Source of the DNA: Bdellovibrionia bacterium
GTDB lineage: Bacteria > Bdellovibrionota > Bdellovibrionia > Bdellovibrionales > JAGQZY01
NCBI GenBank assembly: GCA_030424715.1
Contig: JAUHWH010000002.1
Location: 1 to 64,000, forward strand
Length of the DNA: 64,000 nt
Direction of reading: 5' to 3'
The notes below the pieces were generated by a model that was given only the letters and a program-made list of their open reading frames with translations, had not been told where the DNA came from and ran no database searches. Numbering within the stretch: position 1 is the first letter of the stretch; each line of letters begins with the position of its first letter. This document shows, one piece after another, positions 34,199 to 43,997 of this stretch. The position numbers were made by a program, and so were the translations under genes.

Positions 34199-37100
34199 AT
34201 GAATAAGATCATTGAATTTTCGGTAAACAATAGATTATTTGTTTTTTTGATAGCCTTAGTTGCTATTGGTGTGGGGTATAACTCTTTTACTACCCTTCCT
34301 ATAGATGCTGTTCCAGATATAACGAATACCCAGGTTCAAATAAACACAACGGTTCCGGGGCTTGTCCCTGAAGAAATAGAGAGGATGGTCACTTTTCCGG
34401 TGGAATATTCCATGAATGGAATACCCGGTGTTGAAAATATACGGTCTGTTTCAAAATACGGAATTTCTCAAGTGACTGTTGTCTTTGAGGATGGTTATGA
34501 CATTTATCTCGCGAGGCAACTCATAGGTGAAAAACTTTTAACGATTGACCTTCCAATTGGCTTGACACCTCAGATGGGACCAATCAGCACCGGACTCGGC
34601 GAGGTCTTTCACTATTCTCTTGAATTTAAAACTGTTGAAAATGATCCACAAAAGAGACTCGAACAGCTTATGGAACTCAGAGCCCTCCAGGATTGGTTAA
34701 TTAAACCAAGGCTACTTACCGTAAAAGGAATCAATGAGGTCAACACAATCGGAGGGTTTGAGAAACAATTTTTTATACAGCCTGATATCAAAAAAATGAC
34801 GAAATATGGAATTCATTTTGATGACATTGAAAATGCATTGAAAAGGTCAAATAAAAATGTTGGCGGAGGATATGTTCAACAGACTGGAGAACAGATTCTC
34901 ATCCGAGGAATTGGCCTTCTAAAATCAAAAGACGAAATTGGCAACGTTATTGTAAAGCGCCTTCCAACTTTCAAAGTTGTAAAGATAATGGATATTGCAT
35001 CAGTAGAATTCGATAAAGAGATCCGAAATGGCGCTGCCACCGTAGACGGAAAAGAATCCGTAATCGGAACAACTTTTATGTTAATTGGAGAGAACAGTCG
35101 GTCTGTAGCTCTTGGAGTTGATAAAAAGCTAAATGAGATCAGAAAAGACCTGCCCAAAGAGATTGAGTTAAAAACTCTTTATGATCGCTCATTCATGGTC
35201 AATTCTACTCTCTCAACGGTAGAACACAATCTCATCATGGGAGCTTTGTTAGTTATTGTTGTGCTTCTTTTGCTAGTTGGTAATCTTAGAGCTGCTATTA
35301 TAACCGCCCTAACAATTCCTTTTTCACTTTTGCTAACTTTTATATTGATGAAAATAAACGGTGTCTCTGGAAACTTAATGAGCCTAGGAGCACTTGATTT
35401 TGGAATTATAATTGATGGGGCCGTAATAGTTATTGAAAATTGTGTGAGGAGCATCAGGAATGCGAGAGAAAGTATGGGTCGCCCTCTATCACGAATTGAA
35501 ATCAAAAAAGTTGTTATAAAAGCCACATCAGAAATTAGACAGGCTGCTGGTTTTGGCGAGCTAATCGTTATTGTGACCTTTGTCCCCTTGTTTGCCTTGA
35601 CAGGAGTTGAGGGGAAAATGTTCGGACCTATGGCAATGACATTTGTAATGGCACTTGGTTCTGCTTTATTGCTCTCATTTACTGTAATCCCCGCATTAGC
35701 GGCTACCTTTTTAAGCGGAGATCCAAAACACAACACCCCCTATGTTTTGAAATTGGCTGAATCAACCTTTGAACCAATCCTCAGAAAAGCTCTCATGTTT
35801 AAACGAACTGTCTTTGCGGTTGGCGCATCGTCTATAGTGTTAGGGATTGTTTTATTTAGCCTAATGGGATCTGAATTTATTCCACAACTCGATGAAGGGG
35901 ATTTCTCACTGCAATTTATTCGTCCAGCAAATATCAGCGTTGAGAACTCGGTCGAATTACAAAAAGCATCTGAAAAAATCATCGGTGAATTTTCCCAGAT
36001 TGATAAAGTGTTTTCTAAGATGGGGGCTTCTGAAATTGCCACCGACCCAATGGGCGTCAATATTTCAGATACATATGTTATGGTTAAACCCAGGGATCAA
36101 TGGTCCGATAATGATAAAATAAAAACCAAATCGGACTTAATTCACCAGATCAAGACTAAATTAGAGTTTCATATTCCGGCCCAAGTTATTTTAGTTTCAC
36201 AGCCCGTACAACTACGGTTTAACGAACTACTTGAAGGGACGAGAGCTGACGTTTCAGCCAAAATCTATGGTGATGATATGGATAAGCTCATGAACCTTTC
36301 AAAAAAAATGGCCGAGATTGTTAGAAAAATTCCTGGCTCAGGCGAAGCAGAGTCGGAGTCAAAGGGCCATGCTCCTATGTTGCAATACACACCCAAAAAG
36401 GAAGAGTTGGCGAAGCTAGGAGTCACGGAAGAGCCAGTTCTTGATGCCATTCAAACAGCACTCGGTGGCAGAAAAATGGGGTATATTTACGATGGCGTTA
36501 AACGGTTTCCAATTGTCACTCGACTTTCTAGTGAAGAAAGAAAAGACATTGATTTACTTCGAACTCTTCCTGTAGGAATTTCAGATAGTTTTACTGTTCC
36601 AATTGAACAAGTAGCCAATATTAGTTTCGTAGAAACATACTCGGAAATCAGTCGTGAAAACTCACAAAGAAGAATTGCGCTGCTGATAAATCCCGAAACT
36701 CGCGATATCGAGGGGTTCGTTAATAGGGCCAAAGCTGATGTAGACGATAATCTTGAACTTCCCGAAGGTTATTATATTGAATGGGGTGGAAGTTTTAAAA
36801 ATTTAATCACTGCTAAAAGAAAACTTAGCTATTTAGTACCACTCGCATTGCTTATTATTTTGTCAATGCTATTTGCTGCATTCAAGAATATCTACCAGGT
36901 CTTGCTAATATTCACCTGCGCCCCAATGGCTCTCGTTGGTGGTGTTATTGCATTGAGCCTCAAGGGAATGCCTTTTAGTATTTCGGCTGGGGTTGGTTTT
37001 ATTGCCTTGAGCGGGATTAGTATTCTTAATGGAGTTGTACTGATCAGTTATTTCAATAGTCTCTACAAGGAAAACATTAAGCCTGACGAATTAGCCAAAG

Positions 37101-37330
37101 AAGGAGTAAAAGTTCGACTACGACCAGTTCTAATGACAGCTCTTACCGATATATTTGGTTTTTTACCAATGATGTTTTCAACTGGACTTGGAGCTGAGGT
37201 TCAAAAACCACTTGCCACGGTCGTTGTGGGAGGAATGATTTCCTGTACGATTTTGACATTGATCGTTCTACCAACACTTTATGCACTATTTATTGAAAAG
37301 ATGAAGCCGGCTAAAATTGATTATGTTTGA
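34199..37330 (+). CDS. czcA: CzcA-like heavy-metal RND efflux pump
   Basis: The pump is a 1043-residue HME-RND protein with 12 helices. It has TLPIDAVPDITNTQVQINT, the membrane segment LGALDFGIIIDGAVIVIENCVRS with the DFG-IDGAVV-type acidic residues of the proton relay typical of Zn/Co/Cd (HME1) pumps, and DEGDFSLQFIRP. It shares its operon with CzcC- and CDF-type exporters, which also favours Zn/Co/Cd over Cu/Ag. The adaptor that should join it to the channel is unusually short. Confidence 0.9.
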   Translation: MNKIIEFSVNNRLFVFLIALVAIGVGYNSFTTLPIDAVPDITNTQVQINTTVPGLVPEEIERMVTFPVEYSMNGIPGVENIRSVSKYGISQVTVVFEDGYDIYLARQLIGEKLLTIDLPIGLTPQMGPISTGLGEVFHYSLEFKTVENDPQKRLEQLMELRALQDWLIKPRLLTVKGINEVNTIGGFEKQFFIQPDIKKMTKYGIHFDDIENALKRSNKNVGGGYVQQTGEQILIRGIGLLKSKDEIGNVIVKRLPTFKVVKIMDIASVEFDKEIRNGAATVDGKESVIGTTFMLIGENSRSVALGVDKKLNEIRKDLPKEIELKTLYDRSFMVNSTLSTVEHNLIMGALLVIVVLLLLVGNLRAAIITALTIPFSLLLTFILMKINGVSGNLMSLGALDFGIIIDGAVIVIENCVRSIRNARESMGRPLSRIEIKKVVIKATSEIRQAAGFGELIVIVTFVPLFALTGVEGKMFGPMAMTFVMALGSALLLSFTVIPALAATFLSGDPKHNTPYVLKLAESTFEPILRKALMFKRTVFAVGASSIVLGIVLFSLMGSEFIPQLDEGDFSLQFIRPANISVENSVELQKASEKIIGEFSQIDKVFSKMGASEIATDPMGVNISDTYVMVKPRDQWSDNDKIKTKSDLIHQIKTKLEFHIPAQVILVSQPVQLRFNELLEGTRADVSAKIYGDDMDKLMNLSKKMAEIVRKIPGSGEAESESKGHAPMLQYTPKKEELAKLGVTEEPVLDAIQTALGGRKMGYIYDGVKRFPIVTRLSSEERKDIDLLRTLPVGISDSFTVPIEQVANISFVETYSEISRENSQRRIALLINPETRDIEGFVNRAKADVDDNLELPEGYYIEWGGSFKNLITAKRKLSYLVPLALLIILSMLFAAFKNIYQVLLIFTCAPMALVGGVIALSLKGMPFSISAGVGFIALSGISILNGVVLISYFNSLYKENIKPDELAKEGVKVRLRPVLMTALTDIFGFLPMMFSTGLGAEVQKPLATVVVGGMISCTILTLIVLPTLYALFIEKMKPAKIDYV

Positions 37331-37382
37331 TTGTGTCTTCTCAATAAGATAATAGGTAATTTGTAATGATTAAGGATAAAAA

Positions 37383-38204
37383 TTGAAAAAAACAGTTGTG
37401 AAAATTCCAAAAATGGATTGTGCCTCGGAAGAAAGATTGGTCCGACTCGCTTTGGATGATTTAAAGGATGTGAGTCACCTTGAATTTAATCTTCAAGATA
37501 GAGTGTTATCGGTATTTCACAAAAATGATGCTGATCAAATCATAGAGAAGCTTAAACCTTTGAATTTTGGATCTACAATAGTTTCCTCGACAATATTAGA
37601 TGATAGTGCAGAGAAAAAGGCCTTGCTTGATAAGAAGAAATTATCTGAAGACCAAAAAAGTGAATCAAAGGTACTATGGATTCTCCTTGCTATAAATGGA
37701 TCAATGTTTTTTGGTGAAATCACCTATGGTTTCATAGCACAGAGTACGGGACTTATTGCAGATGCAATGGATATGTTCGCAGATGCAGCAGTCTATGGCG
37801 TGAGTTTATATGCAGTAGGTAAGCCGTCTATCTTACAAAAGAAGGCTGCCCGTTTTTCTGGCTACACTCAATTATTTCTGGCATTTTTTGTTTTGGTAGA
37901 AGTGATTAGGCGCTTTTTTTACGGAAGTGATCCCCAAGTTGCTTCAATGATGATCGTTTCTATATTGGCTCTAATTGCCAATGTAGTCTGCCTTGTCTTA
38001 ATCACTAGACAGCGATCTGAAGGGGCACACATGAAAGCCAGTGCAATATTCTCAGCCAATGATGTTATAGCAAACAGTGGAGTCATTTTGGCCGCAATTC
38101 TTGTTTATTGGACAGGCTCCAATATTCCTGACCTTATAGTCGGTTTTATTATTGCTATAGTTGTCACTCGCGGTGCACTTTCAATATTAAAACTGTCAAG
38201 GTAG
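37383..38204 (+). CDS. CDF-like cation transporter with N-terminal HMA-like domain
   Basis: The protein has 273 residues. The first 70 resemble a heavy-metal-associated domain, with KIPKMDCASEERLVRLAL holding a single Cys where classic HMA domains have CxxC. From about 95 a cation-diffusion-facilitator membrane part follows, with GLIADAMDMFADAAVY (the DxxxD metal site of helix 2) and FSANDVIANSGVI (helix 5). It lacks the usual C-terminal CDF domain. The start is a TTG with AAGGA upstream. It probably exports a divalent metal to the periplasm. Confidence 0.75.
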   Translation: MKKTVVKIPKMDCASEERLVRLALDDLKDVSHLEFNLQDRVLSVFHKNDADQIIEKLKPLNFGSTIVSSTILDDSAEKKALLDKKKLSEDQKSESKVLWILLAINGSMFFGEITYGFIAQSTGLIADAMDMFADAAVYGVSLYAVGKPSILQKKAARFSGYTQLFLAFFVLVEVIRRFFYGSDPQVASMMIVSILALIANVVCLVLITRQRSEGAHMKASAIFSANDVIANSGVILAAILVYWTGSNIPDLIVGFIIAIVVTRGALSILKLSR

Positions 38205-38267
38205 TATAGTTCGAAGTTAGCAATGAGATTTTTCAGCGTAACGGAAAATCGGAGGTAGAAACAAAAA

Positions 38268-39152
38268 ATGGGCCACGATCACGGACAGATTACAAATAAG
38301 AAAGCGCTGTTATGGGCTATTGTAATAAATATTATCCTAACAATAGCTCAGATTGTTGGAGGTATTCTTTCAGGGAGTTTATCGTTACTTGCAGATGCTC
38401 TTCACAATTTTAGTGACGCTGGAGCCCTGGTCATTGCGTTTATTGCAGAAAAAATCTCAGGATACCCGGCTAATGACGAAATGACCTATGGATACGGAAG
38501 AGCCCAAATATTGGGAGCCTTGATAAATAGTGTTACATTGGTAATTGTTGGGATCTATCTATTGTTCGAGGCCTATGAGCGCTACTCAGACCCAAAAGAA
38601 ATTGACGGATGGATGGTGATTGGAATTGCTACTATGGCATTAGTGATTGATGCGCTTACTGCACTGCTAACCCACGCAGGCTCTAAAGAAAGCATGAATA
38701 TGAAGGCCGCTTTCATTCACAACGTGTCCGACGCTCTTGCCTCTATTGTGGTAATTATTTCAGGAATTCTAATTCTCCTCTATGAAACTTACTGGGTGGA
38801 CCTAATAGCAACTGTTCTAATTTCTGCTTACATCCTCTACCAGTCGGTAGGCTTGATTAAGAACAGTATAAAGACACTTATGCAGGCTGTTCCTGATGAT
38901 CTCAGTAGATCTAAGATTGCAGAAAAGCTGCGGAGTATCGATGGTGTGCATGATGTACACCATATTCATATTTGGCAAATTTATGAAAAATTTCGCTCCT
39001 TAGAGGCCCACATCGTCGTTAAAGAACCTAATTTCAAGAAAGTTGAGAATTTGAAAAACATAATTCGTAATGTTCTTAAAAAGGAATTTAAAATAAATCA
39101 CTCTACCCTAGAAATTGAATCACTTGAATTCGATTGTAATACAAATAAATAA
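38268..39152 (+). CDS. czcD: CzcD-like CDF divalent-cation exporter
   Basis: The 294-residue exporter has six helices and both metal motifs, SLLADALHNFSDAGAL in helix 2 and AFIHNVSDALASI in helix 5 (HxxxD, as in zinc-selective members). A C-terminal cytosolic dimer domain contains HDVHHIHIWQI. It moves Zn, Co or Cd from cytoplasm to periplasm in exchange for protons, which feeds the CzcA pump. GGAGG precedes the ATG by about 12 bases. Confidence 0.9.
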   Translation: MGHDHGQITNKKALLWAIVINIILTIAQIVGGILSGSLSLLADALHNFSDAGALVIAFIAEKISGYPANDEMTYGYGRAQILGALINSVTLVIVGIYLLFEAYERYSDPKEIDGWMVIGIATMALVIDALTALLTHAGSKESMNMKAAFIHNVSDALASIVVIISGILILLYETYWVDLIATVLISAYILYQSVGLIKNSIKTLMQAVPDDLSRSKIAEKLRSIDGVHDVHHIHIWQIYEKFRSLEAHIVVKEPNFKKVENLKNIIRNVLKKEFKINHSTLEIESLEFDCNTNK

Positions 39153-39171
39153 ATCTTCTGGCGGATTATGT

Positions 39172-39510
39172 ATGAATAGTGAATTAAAAGAAATGATAAC
39201 AAATGAATTTTTGAATGCAAAGAAACATCTAAAAAACAAAGACCATCAAAAGGCTTTCTCTGGATTTGAGAGAGTCCATGTCCTTGGACAAAGAAATGTC
39301 TATTGGCATACAGTCGCCCATGTCTATATGCTAAAAATTGGAATAGAAACTCGTGACTTTTCAGAGATCATTGGTCAGGTGATTCGCATCCCCTTAGGTA
39401 TCCTTGGTTCACTGATTGGTAGTGTCCCTACAGGAAATACAGGGGGATCAAACATTGGGCTTTTTAAAAAAATGAAAATCCCTAAAGATCTAGAAAGATA
39501 CTTAGATTAG
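39172..39510 (+). CDS. DUF3703 family protein
   Basis: The protein has about 112 residues. It carries the family pattern: AFSGFERVHVLGQRNVYWHTVAHVYML, then GIETRDFSEIIGQVIRIPLG, then SVPTGNTGG and a KIPKDL tail. DUF3703 genes are commonly found beside czc/CDF metal-resistance genes and may bind metal through the conserved histidines, but no function is known. I chose ATG 39172, which begins the conserved helix; the upstream extension overlaps czcD. Confidence 0.75.
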   Translation: MNSELKEMITNEFLNAKKHLKNKDHQKAFSGFERVHVLGQRNVYWHTVAHVYMLKIGIETRDFSEIIGQVIRIPLGILGSLIGSVPTGNTGGSNIGLFKKMKIPKDLERYLD

Positions 39511-39571
39511 TCTTTAAACTCGATTTCAGACCTCAAACTAAAATAATTAAAACATAGCAAAAGGAGACCAT

Positions 39572-40282
39572 ATGCGATTTTTCGTAGCTGTATCTCTTTG
39601 CCTTAGCTTGTTCGCAACTTTCGAGAGCAAGGCAGGAGTGCGCCATATTTCAACTAAAAAAGACCAAATCATCACTGTTAGAACTGCTTTGGGAATTGCC
39701 ACTATTGTGCAAGTTCCAGACCGTCCAACGAGTGTTGTTATTGGAGACCAGGCATCTTTCAAGGTCGAATACCTAGACAAAGCCATAACTATTAAGCCTC
39801 TAGTAGCTGGTGCTCGCACCAACCTTTACGTCTACACCGACTGGCAGAGGTATAATATTAAGTTAATACCCACCTCTAAGAAGATCGCTGATTATGTTGT
39901 CTATATAAAGCCCAGAATCTTAAAAAAGAAACCAAATAAAATCAACTGGAGTAAGTTTAGAAACCATCTTAAGAATGAGAAGATCAAACTATCAGTCTCA
40001 AAAATTGGTAACTCACAAAATGGCCTCTATTTAATAGATTTCAACCTTACTTCAAAAAAGAAAGAAAAGTTTAAGCCCGAATGGATATGGCTTACACAAA
40101 GTGGAAAGACCATACCCATTCATAGACTTTTTATCGATGAATTGAAACTTCGACCTGGAAAGAAGGTTTCAGGACTTATCCTGGCCAAACGAAATGATCT
40201 GAACCGATCCTCCCCTATCCGAGTCGAACTAAGAAGAAAGAAAATATCGTACTTAACAATCAAGGAGCCTAGAAAATGGTAG
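39572..40282 (+). CDS. VirB9/TraK-like T4SS core protein
   Basis: The protein has 236 residues and a signal peptide ending in FESKAG. Beta-rich segments follow, with an N-terminal GIATIVQVPDRPTSVVIGDQASFKVEYL pattern of VirB9/TrbG/TraK secretins and TNLYVYTDWQRYNIKLIP. AAAAGGAG precedes the ATG. It resumes the transfer operon after the metal cargo and forms the outer-membrane core complex with VirB10. Confidence 0.75.
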   Translation: MRFFVAVSLCLSLFATFESKAGVRHISTKKDQIITVRTALGIATIVQVPDRPTSVVIGDQASFKVEYLDKAITIKPLVAGARTNLYVYTDWQRYNIKLIPTSKKIADYVVYIKPRILKKKPNKINWSKFRNHLKNEKIKLSVSKIGNSQNGLYLIDFNLTSKKKEKFKPEWIWLTQSGKTIPIHRLFIDELKLRPGKKVSGLILAKRNDLNRSSPIRVELRRKKISYLTIKEPRKW

Positions 40283-41208
40283 GTAAAGTAAAAGATATCT
40301 TCCTCAAGGAACCTTTACCCTTTACGGATAAAAGGGATTTAAATTGGAGTGTCATTAAAAAATCAGGGATCATCTCATTAGTCGGATTAGTTTTTGCTCT
40401 CCTACTAATGCCAGAACCAAAAGCCCAATCAACAGACTTTAGCGAAGAACGACCTCAAACCATTACAGAAAAAGAGTCAGAAATTGATAAAATTAATAAT
40501 GATACCTACAACTTGATCTCAGGAGGTAATAATTTTGGCTCCAAAAGCAAGCTAAGTGGTCTTTATAAAAAAGAGTCCTCCCCTAGCAACCACAAACACG
40601 CCAGTTCTATGGTCATCGCAAGAAACGACCTGAACTCTGGCAACACCCTTCCAATGAGCAGCAAAATTCAGTTTTCTTTGCCTACAGCTTTAAAAGTGGA
40701 AGGCAGTCAAATGCCAGTAATGGCTATTGTGACCAATGACGTTTATTACAAAGAGAGTTTAGCGATTCCCAAAAATTCTTCTTTGTTTGGTCATGCCAGT
40801 TTTGGTGAAAATGAAAGGGTTACTATTAACTGGAAACTCGTACAATTTGCCGATGGTAGTGAAAAGAAAATTCAAGCAGCAACAGTTGGATTGGATGGGA
40901 GAATGGGAGTTCCAGGAAACCTGAAGGGCAACAGTACGGCAAATGTAGCAGGCCAGACAATCTCTAATGTGATAGCCGCATACGCTCAAGGATCCATGCA
41001 AACAGGCCCTCTAGGAGCCAATCGTGGAGGCCATGAAAACGGAGTGAGAAACGCTGTTTCCGTCACGGCCAAAGATCGCAGTGAAGCATGGGCCGAGGAT
41101 CTTCAAAAACAAGTGAGATGGATTGAAGTAGACGCTGGAACGAGTGCTTATGCTCTTGTAACGCAACCTTTTATATTTCGAGACCCTGGAGCGACCTATG
41201 GGCAATGA
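40276..41208 (+). CDS. virB10: VirB10/TrbI-like T4SS core protein
   Basis: The 310-residue protein has one N-terminal membrane helix (about 33-48), a low-complexity linker, and a C-terminal VirB10 barrel (PVMAIVTNDVYYKESLAIPKNSSLFGHASFGENERVTINW). It spans inner to outer membrane in the core complex. It overlaps virB9 by 7 bp and virD4 by 11 bp. Confidence 0.85.
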   Translation: MVGKVKDIFLKEPLPFTDKRDLNWSVIKKSGIISLVGLVFALLLMPEPKAQSTDFSEERPQTITEKESEIDKINNDTYNLISGGNNFGSKSKLSGLYKKESSPSNHKHASSMVIARNDLNSGNTLPMSSKIQFSLPTALKVEGSQMPVMAIVTNDVYYKESLAIPKNSSLFGHASFGENERVTINWKLVQFADGSEKKIQAATVGLDGRMGVPGNLKGNSTANVAGQTISNVIAAYAQGSMQTGPLGANRGGHENGVRNAVSVTAKDRSEAWAEDLQKQVRWIEVDAGTSAYALVTQPFIFRDPGATYGQ

Positions 41209-42775
41209 TCCAGATAGTGATTTTAACTTGATGTTGGCTCTTGTATTGGTTTTTCTATCAGCTTTCATTTACTCGAAGACACCTCAAATTTTAGCATTTT
41301 TGAGAGAGCCTGCGGTACGCACAGCGACCATTGCTTTTTTCGGAGTCATTCTGTTTATTGGCTCATATTTTCTTTTTAAGAAATTGGAAATTAAATCTAT
41401 TGCCAGTGGAATAAAGAATCAGCTCTTTAGAAAATCTGAGGGTTCGGTTTTTTGTGGATTTGAGAAAGGATCAAAAAAGCCCGTCTATATTACTCAGGCC
41501 CAAAGAACAATGCACACGCAGATAGTTGGCACCACTAATGCCGGAAAGACTGAATCTGTTATTTTGCCTTGGGCTATTCAGGACATTAAAAATGGAAATG
41601 GACTTATCATAATTGATGGAAAATCAGACCGAGGTCTACTGAACAAGCTCTGGGCCTATACTTGCAAATATGATCGTGAAGATGACTTTCAGCTCTTTTC
41701 TTTAGGGCATATTGAAGAGTCTTCCCAGTACAACCCCTTATTAGGGGATAACCCAGAAGAAGTTATTGAGCGAGTTTTCAGCACTTTTGAGTTCGAGAAT
41801 TCATATTACAAAAATGTACAGTTCGAGGTTTTCGCAAACTTAGTTAGGATATTCTTTTCATCAGACACTCCAATCACCTTTAAAAGACTTTATCGCAGCC
41901 TTACAGAAGTCAGTTTTTTGAGAGAATTGGTAGAAAAACAGAAGAGCCAAGAATTGACCGCTTGGGCAAGCGACTTCATCAAGATGCCAGCAAAAGAACG
42001 AGATCAAAGAGTTAGTGGATTAAAAGCTTCAATTAGCCATTTTTCAAACGGAAATACATCACACCTTTTTGATTCAGTTAAGCCAGCCATCGATATAGGT
42101 TCAGCAATGAGAGCTAATAAAATCATTTATTTTCAGCTCCCCGTGCTCCTCAGTCCTTTTCTAGGAACGGCTACAGGTATTATGATCCTACAGAATATTC
42201 AAAATGCTGTAGCGAACCGACATAGAGGACTTGAGAGAAGGCCTAAGTTCTTTTCGGTATTTTTAGATGACTTCACCGAGTATTTATACCCTGGATTCGT
42301 GACAATATTAAACAAGTCTAGGAGTGCGAATGTTGGAATTGTATTCGCCCATCAAGCTTTAGGAGATATCAAGAGCTTAGGAGATTCGATCGCCAATTCG
42401 ATTCTGACAAACTCGAATTTAAAGATATTTATGCGCGGGAATGATCCTGAATCCGCTGAATATTTCTCTAGTGTGATCGGAACTCAAAAAACTCACAAAA
42501 TAACCGAGAGAAAAAAGAAGACAACTTTTCGGGAAACTTATACTGGGGATCAGTCAGCCAGAGAAGTTGAAGCGTTTATAGTTCATCCAAACAAATTTAA
42601 AAAGGGATTAGGAACTGGCGATGCCATTATGGTCGCTCCTGTCTTTTCGGAAACACAAACTGTTGAATTGAAGTTTCAAATGTTCCCAGACATTGAGACC
42701 GAAAAAACTATTATCTCAAATAAATATAACAAATCAGACCCTCATAACGAGGGATTGGAGGAAATATGCAGTTAA
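41198..42775 (+). CDS. virD4: VirD4/TraG-type coupling ATPase
   Basis: The 525-residue protein has two N-terminal helices (about 7-22 and 44-60), Walker A GTTNAGKTES at about 111-120 followed by a VILPWAIQDI segment, LIIIDGKSDRG near 142, and Walker B FLDDFTEYL near 355. The TraG/TraD recognition segment IVFAHQALGDIKSLGDS follows. It brings the relaxase-DNA complex to the secretion channel. It lies directly upstream of the lipoprotein and candidate relaxase genes. Confidence 0.9.
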   Translation: MGNDPDSDFNLMLALVLVFLSAFIYSKTPQILAFLREPAVRTATIAFFGVILFIGSYFLFKKLEIKSIASGIKNQLFRKSEGSVFCGFEKGSKKPVYITQAQRTMHTQIVGTTNAGKTESVILPWAIQDIKNGNGLIIIDGKSDRGLLNKLWAYTCKYDREDDFQLFSLGHIEESSQYNPLLGDNPEEVIERVFSTFEFENSYYKNVQFEVFANLVRIFFSSDTPITFKRLYRSLTEVSFLRELVEKQKSQELTAWASDFIKMPAKERDQRVSGLKASISHFSNGNTSHLFDSVKPAIDIGSAMRANKIIYFQLPVLLSPFLGTATGIMILQNIQNAVANRHRGLERRPKFFSVFLDDFTEYLYPGFVTILNKSRSANVGIVFAHQALGDIKSLGDSIANSILTNSNLKIFMRGNDPESAEYFSSVIGTQKTHKITERKKKTTFRETYTGDQSAREVEAFIVHPNKFKKGLGTGDAIMVAPVFSETQTVELKFQMFPDIETEKTIISNKYNKSDPHNEGLEEICS

Positions 42776-43200
42776 AAAAGCATTTCATACTAACGATCCT
42801 GCCCTTGGCCCTTATTACAAGTGGCTGTTCTAGTCTTGGTAAATCAATGGGACTTGGCGCAGGTGTCGGGGCTGGGACAGGTGCTGTCCTAGGAGGTATT
42901 GCCGATCCTGGAAAAAACGGTAAATATAGAACGCGAAATGTCGTCATTGGTGCGACCCTTGGAGGTCTTGCAGGAATGGCAGCCGGATCAGCCATACATG
43001 GAGTGAAAGAAGAAGAGCGCCAAAAAGGATATATCGCCGGAAAGCACTCTAAAAATCCTGTGGCACAAGGTCTCCCTCCAAATCTCAAAGACCCAACTGT
43101 AGAAACAAGATGGGTTGAAGGTCGGGCTGTTGGAAACAAATATATCGAGGGTCACTTTGAATATATTATTGCCGAGCCTACTCGTTGGGATATTCAATAA
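42766..43200 (+). CDS. Glycine-zipper lipoprotein
   Basis: The protein has 144 residues with a lipoprotein signal (ILPLALITSGC) and a glycine-rich membrane segment (GLGAGVGAGTGAVLGGIADPG, then GATLGGLAGMAAGSAI). It might stand for a VirB7-like or TraV-like outer-membrane component, but resemblance is only by size and lipidation. It overlaps virD4 by 10 bp, and its stop overlaps the next start (TAATG). Confidence 0.7.
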   Translation: MQLKKHFILTILPLALITSGCSSLGKSMGLGAGVGAGTGAVLGGIADPGKNGKYRTRNVVIGATLGGLAGMAAGSAIHGVKEEERQKGYIAGKHSKNPVAQGLPPNLKDPTVETRWVEGRAVGNKYIEGHFEYIIAEPTRWDIQ

Positions 43201-43826
43201 TGCGCCATTACGTTACCCCCATAGAGGAAATCCAACTTGCTCAAAAATGTGGTTTTCTATCTAAAAGAATTTGGAGGAAATACATTAACAAAAGGAAGGA
43301 TAGCGCCAGGAAAGAGCGTTGGAATGGATTTCTAAAGAAGAACATCTTTAAACCCTATGGATTTAATCGAGGGGCCGAAATTCTCATTCTTAATAGTAAC
43401 TCGAAAATAGTGAAATCTGTAATTGGGGGCCAAATTATGCAGGCTCCTCCCTCTTACATTTTGAAACACGACGAAATCGTTGTCGATATCGTTTTAGACT
43501 GGGCCAGGAAGATTGGAACTGAAAGCTACTACTTTGAAAATGAGTTGAGATCTGCCCCAAAGGTGTTTGGATTGAATAGATATGACAAATTACCAGATGC
43601 TATTCTTGAGGTCGACAATGCTCGATATGCTGTAGAAGTGGAGATTAGTAAAAAGTATTCTGAAAGATACAGAAAAGCTCTCAATGCCTACGCTATGAAC
43701 AAAGGCTATAAGGAGATTCATTATTTTACGAATTCGCTGCAAATTAAAAACTCGCTTCTTACTGCATCGGAAGAAGTCGAATATCCTCAAACCAGACAAC
43801 CAATCATTTTTCACATGCTTTCATAA
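43200..43826 (+). CDS. Putative PD-(D/E)XK relaxase, MOBC/Replic_Relax-like
   Basis: The protein has 208 residues. A helical, basic N-terminal part could be a winged helix. The C-terminal half has KLPDAILEVDNARYAVEVEIS, with Pro132-Asp133, Glu146, Glu148 and Lys151-152, followed by YRKALNAYAMNKGYKEIHYFT. This pattern matches the nuclease part of the replication-relaxation family (PF13814), to which MOBC relaxases such as CloDF13 MobC are related. No HUH-type relaxase is present in the ICE. The gene follows virD4 and its lipoprotein and is directly upstream of the oriT candidate, exactly where a relaxase is expected. Function is inferred. Confidence 0.5.
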   Translation: MRHYVTPIEEIQLAQKCGFLSKRIWRKYINKRKDSARKERWNGFLKKNIFKPYGFNRGAEILILNSNSKIVKSVIGGQIMQAPPSYILKHDEIVVDIVLDWARKIGTESYYFENELRSAPKVFGLNRYDKLPDAILEVDNARYAVEVEISKKYSERYRKALNAYAMNKGYKEIHYFTNSLQIKNSLLTASEEVEYPQTRQPIIFHMLS

Positions 43827-43835
43827 ACCGGCGGC

Positions 43836-43997
43836 TAACCGGCCCCTGCGCCGTTTAATAAATCTGCCAAGGTTTAAAGTTAAAACCTAATAATTAAATT
43901 AAATCGACATCTTGCACCCACCGCCTCTTTTCCTCACTTCTTAACCGGCTGTCGACCACTCCCTCTCCACGATGTTACGAGAAAGTGGTCGACAGCC
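43836..43997. other. Candidate origin of transfer (oriT)
   Basis: In the 224-bp noncoding gap between the putative relaxase and the relaxosome-like gene lies a perfect 14-bp inverted repeat, GGCTGTCGACCACT (43947-43960) and its complement (43984-43997), with a 23-base spacer. A second imperfect hairpin (AAACCGGCG/CGCCGTTT, about 43825-43857) and a direct repeat TAACCGGC (near 43836 and 43943) accompany it. Large inverted repeats next to a nic region are typical of oriT. The nic site itself cannot be read from the sequence. Confidence 0.55.
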
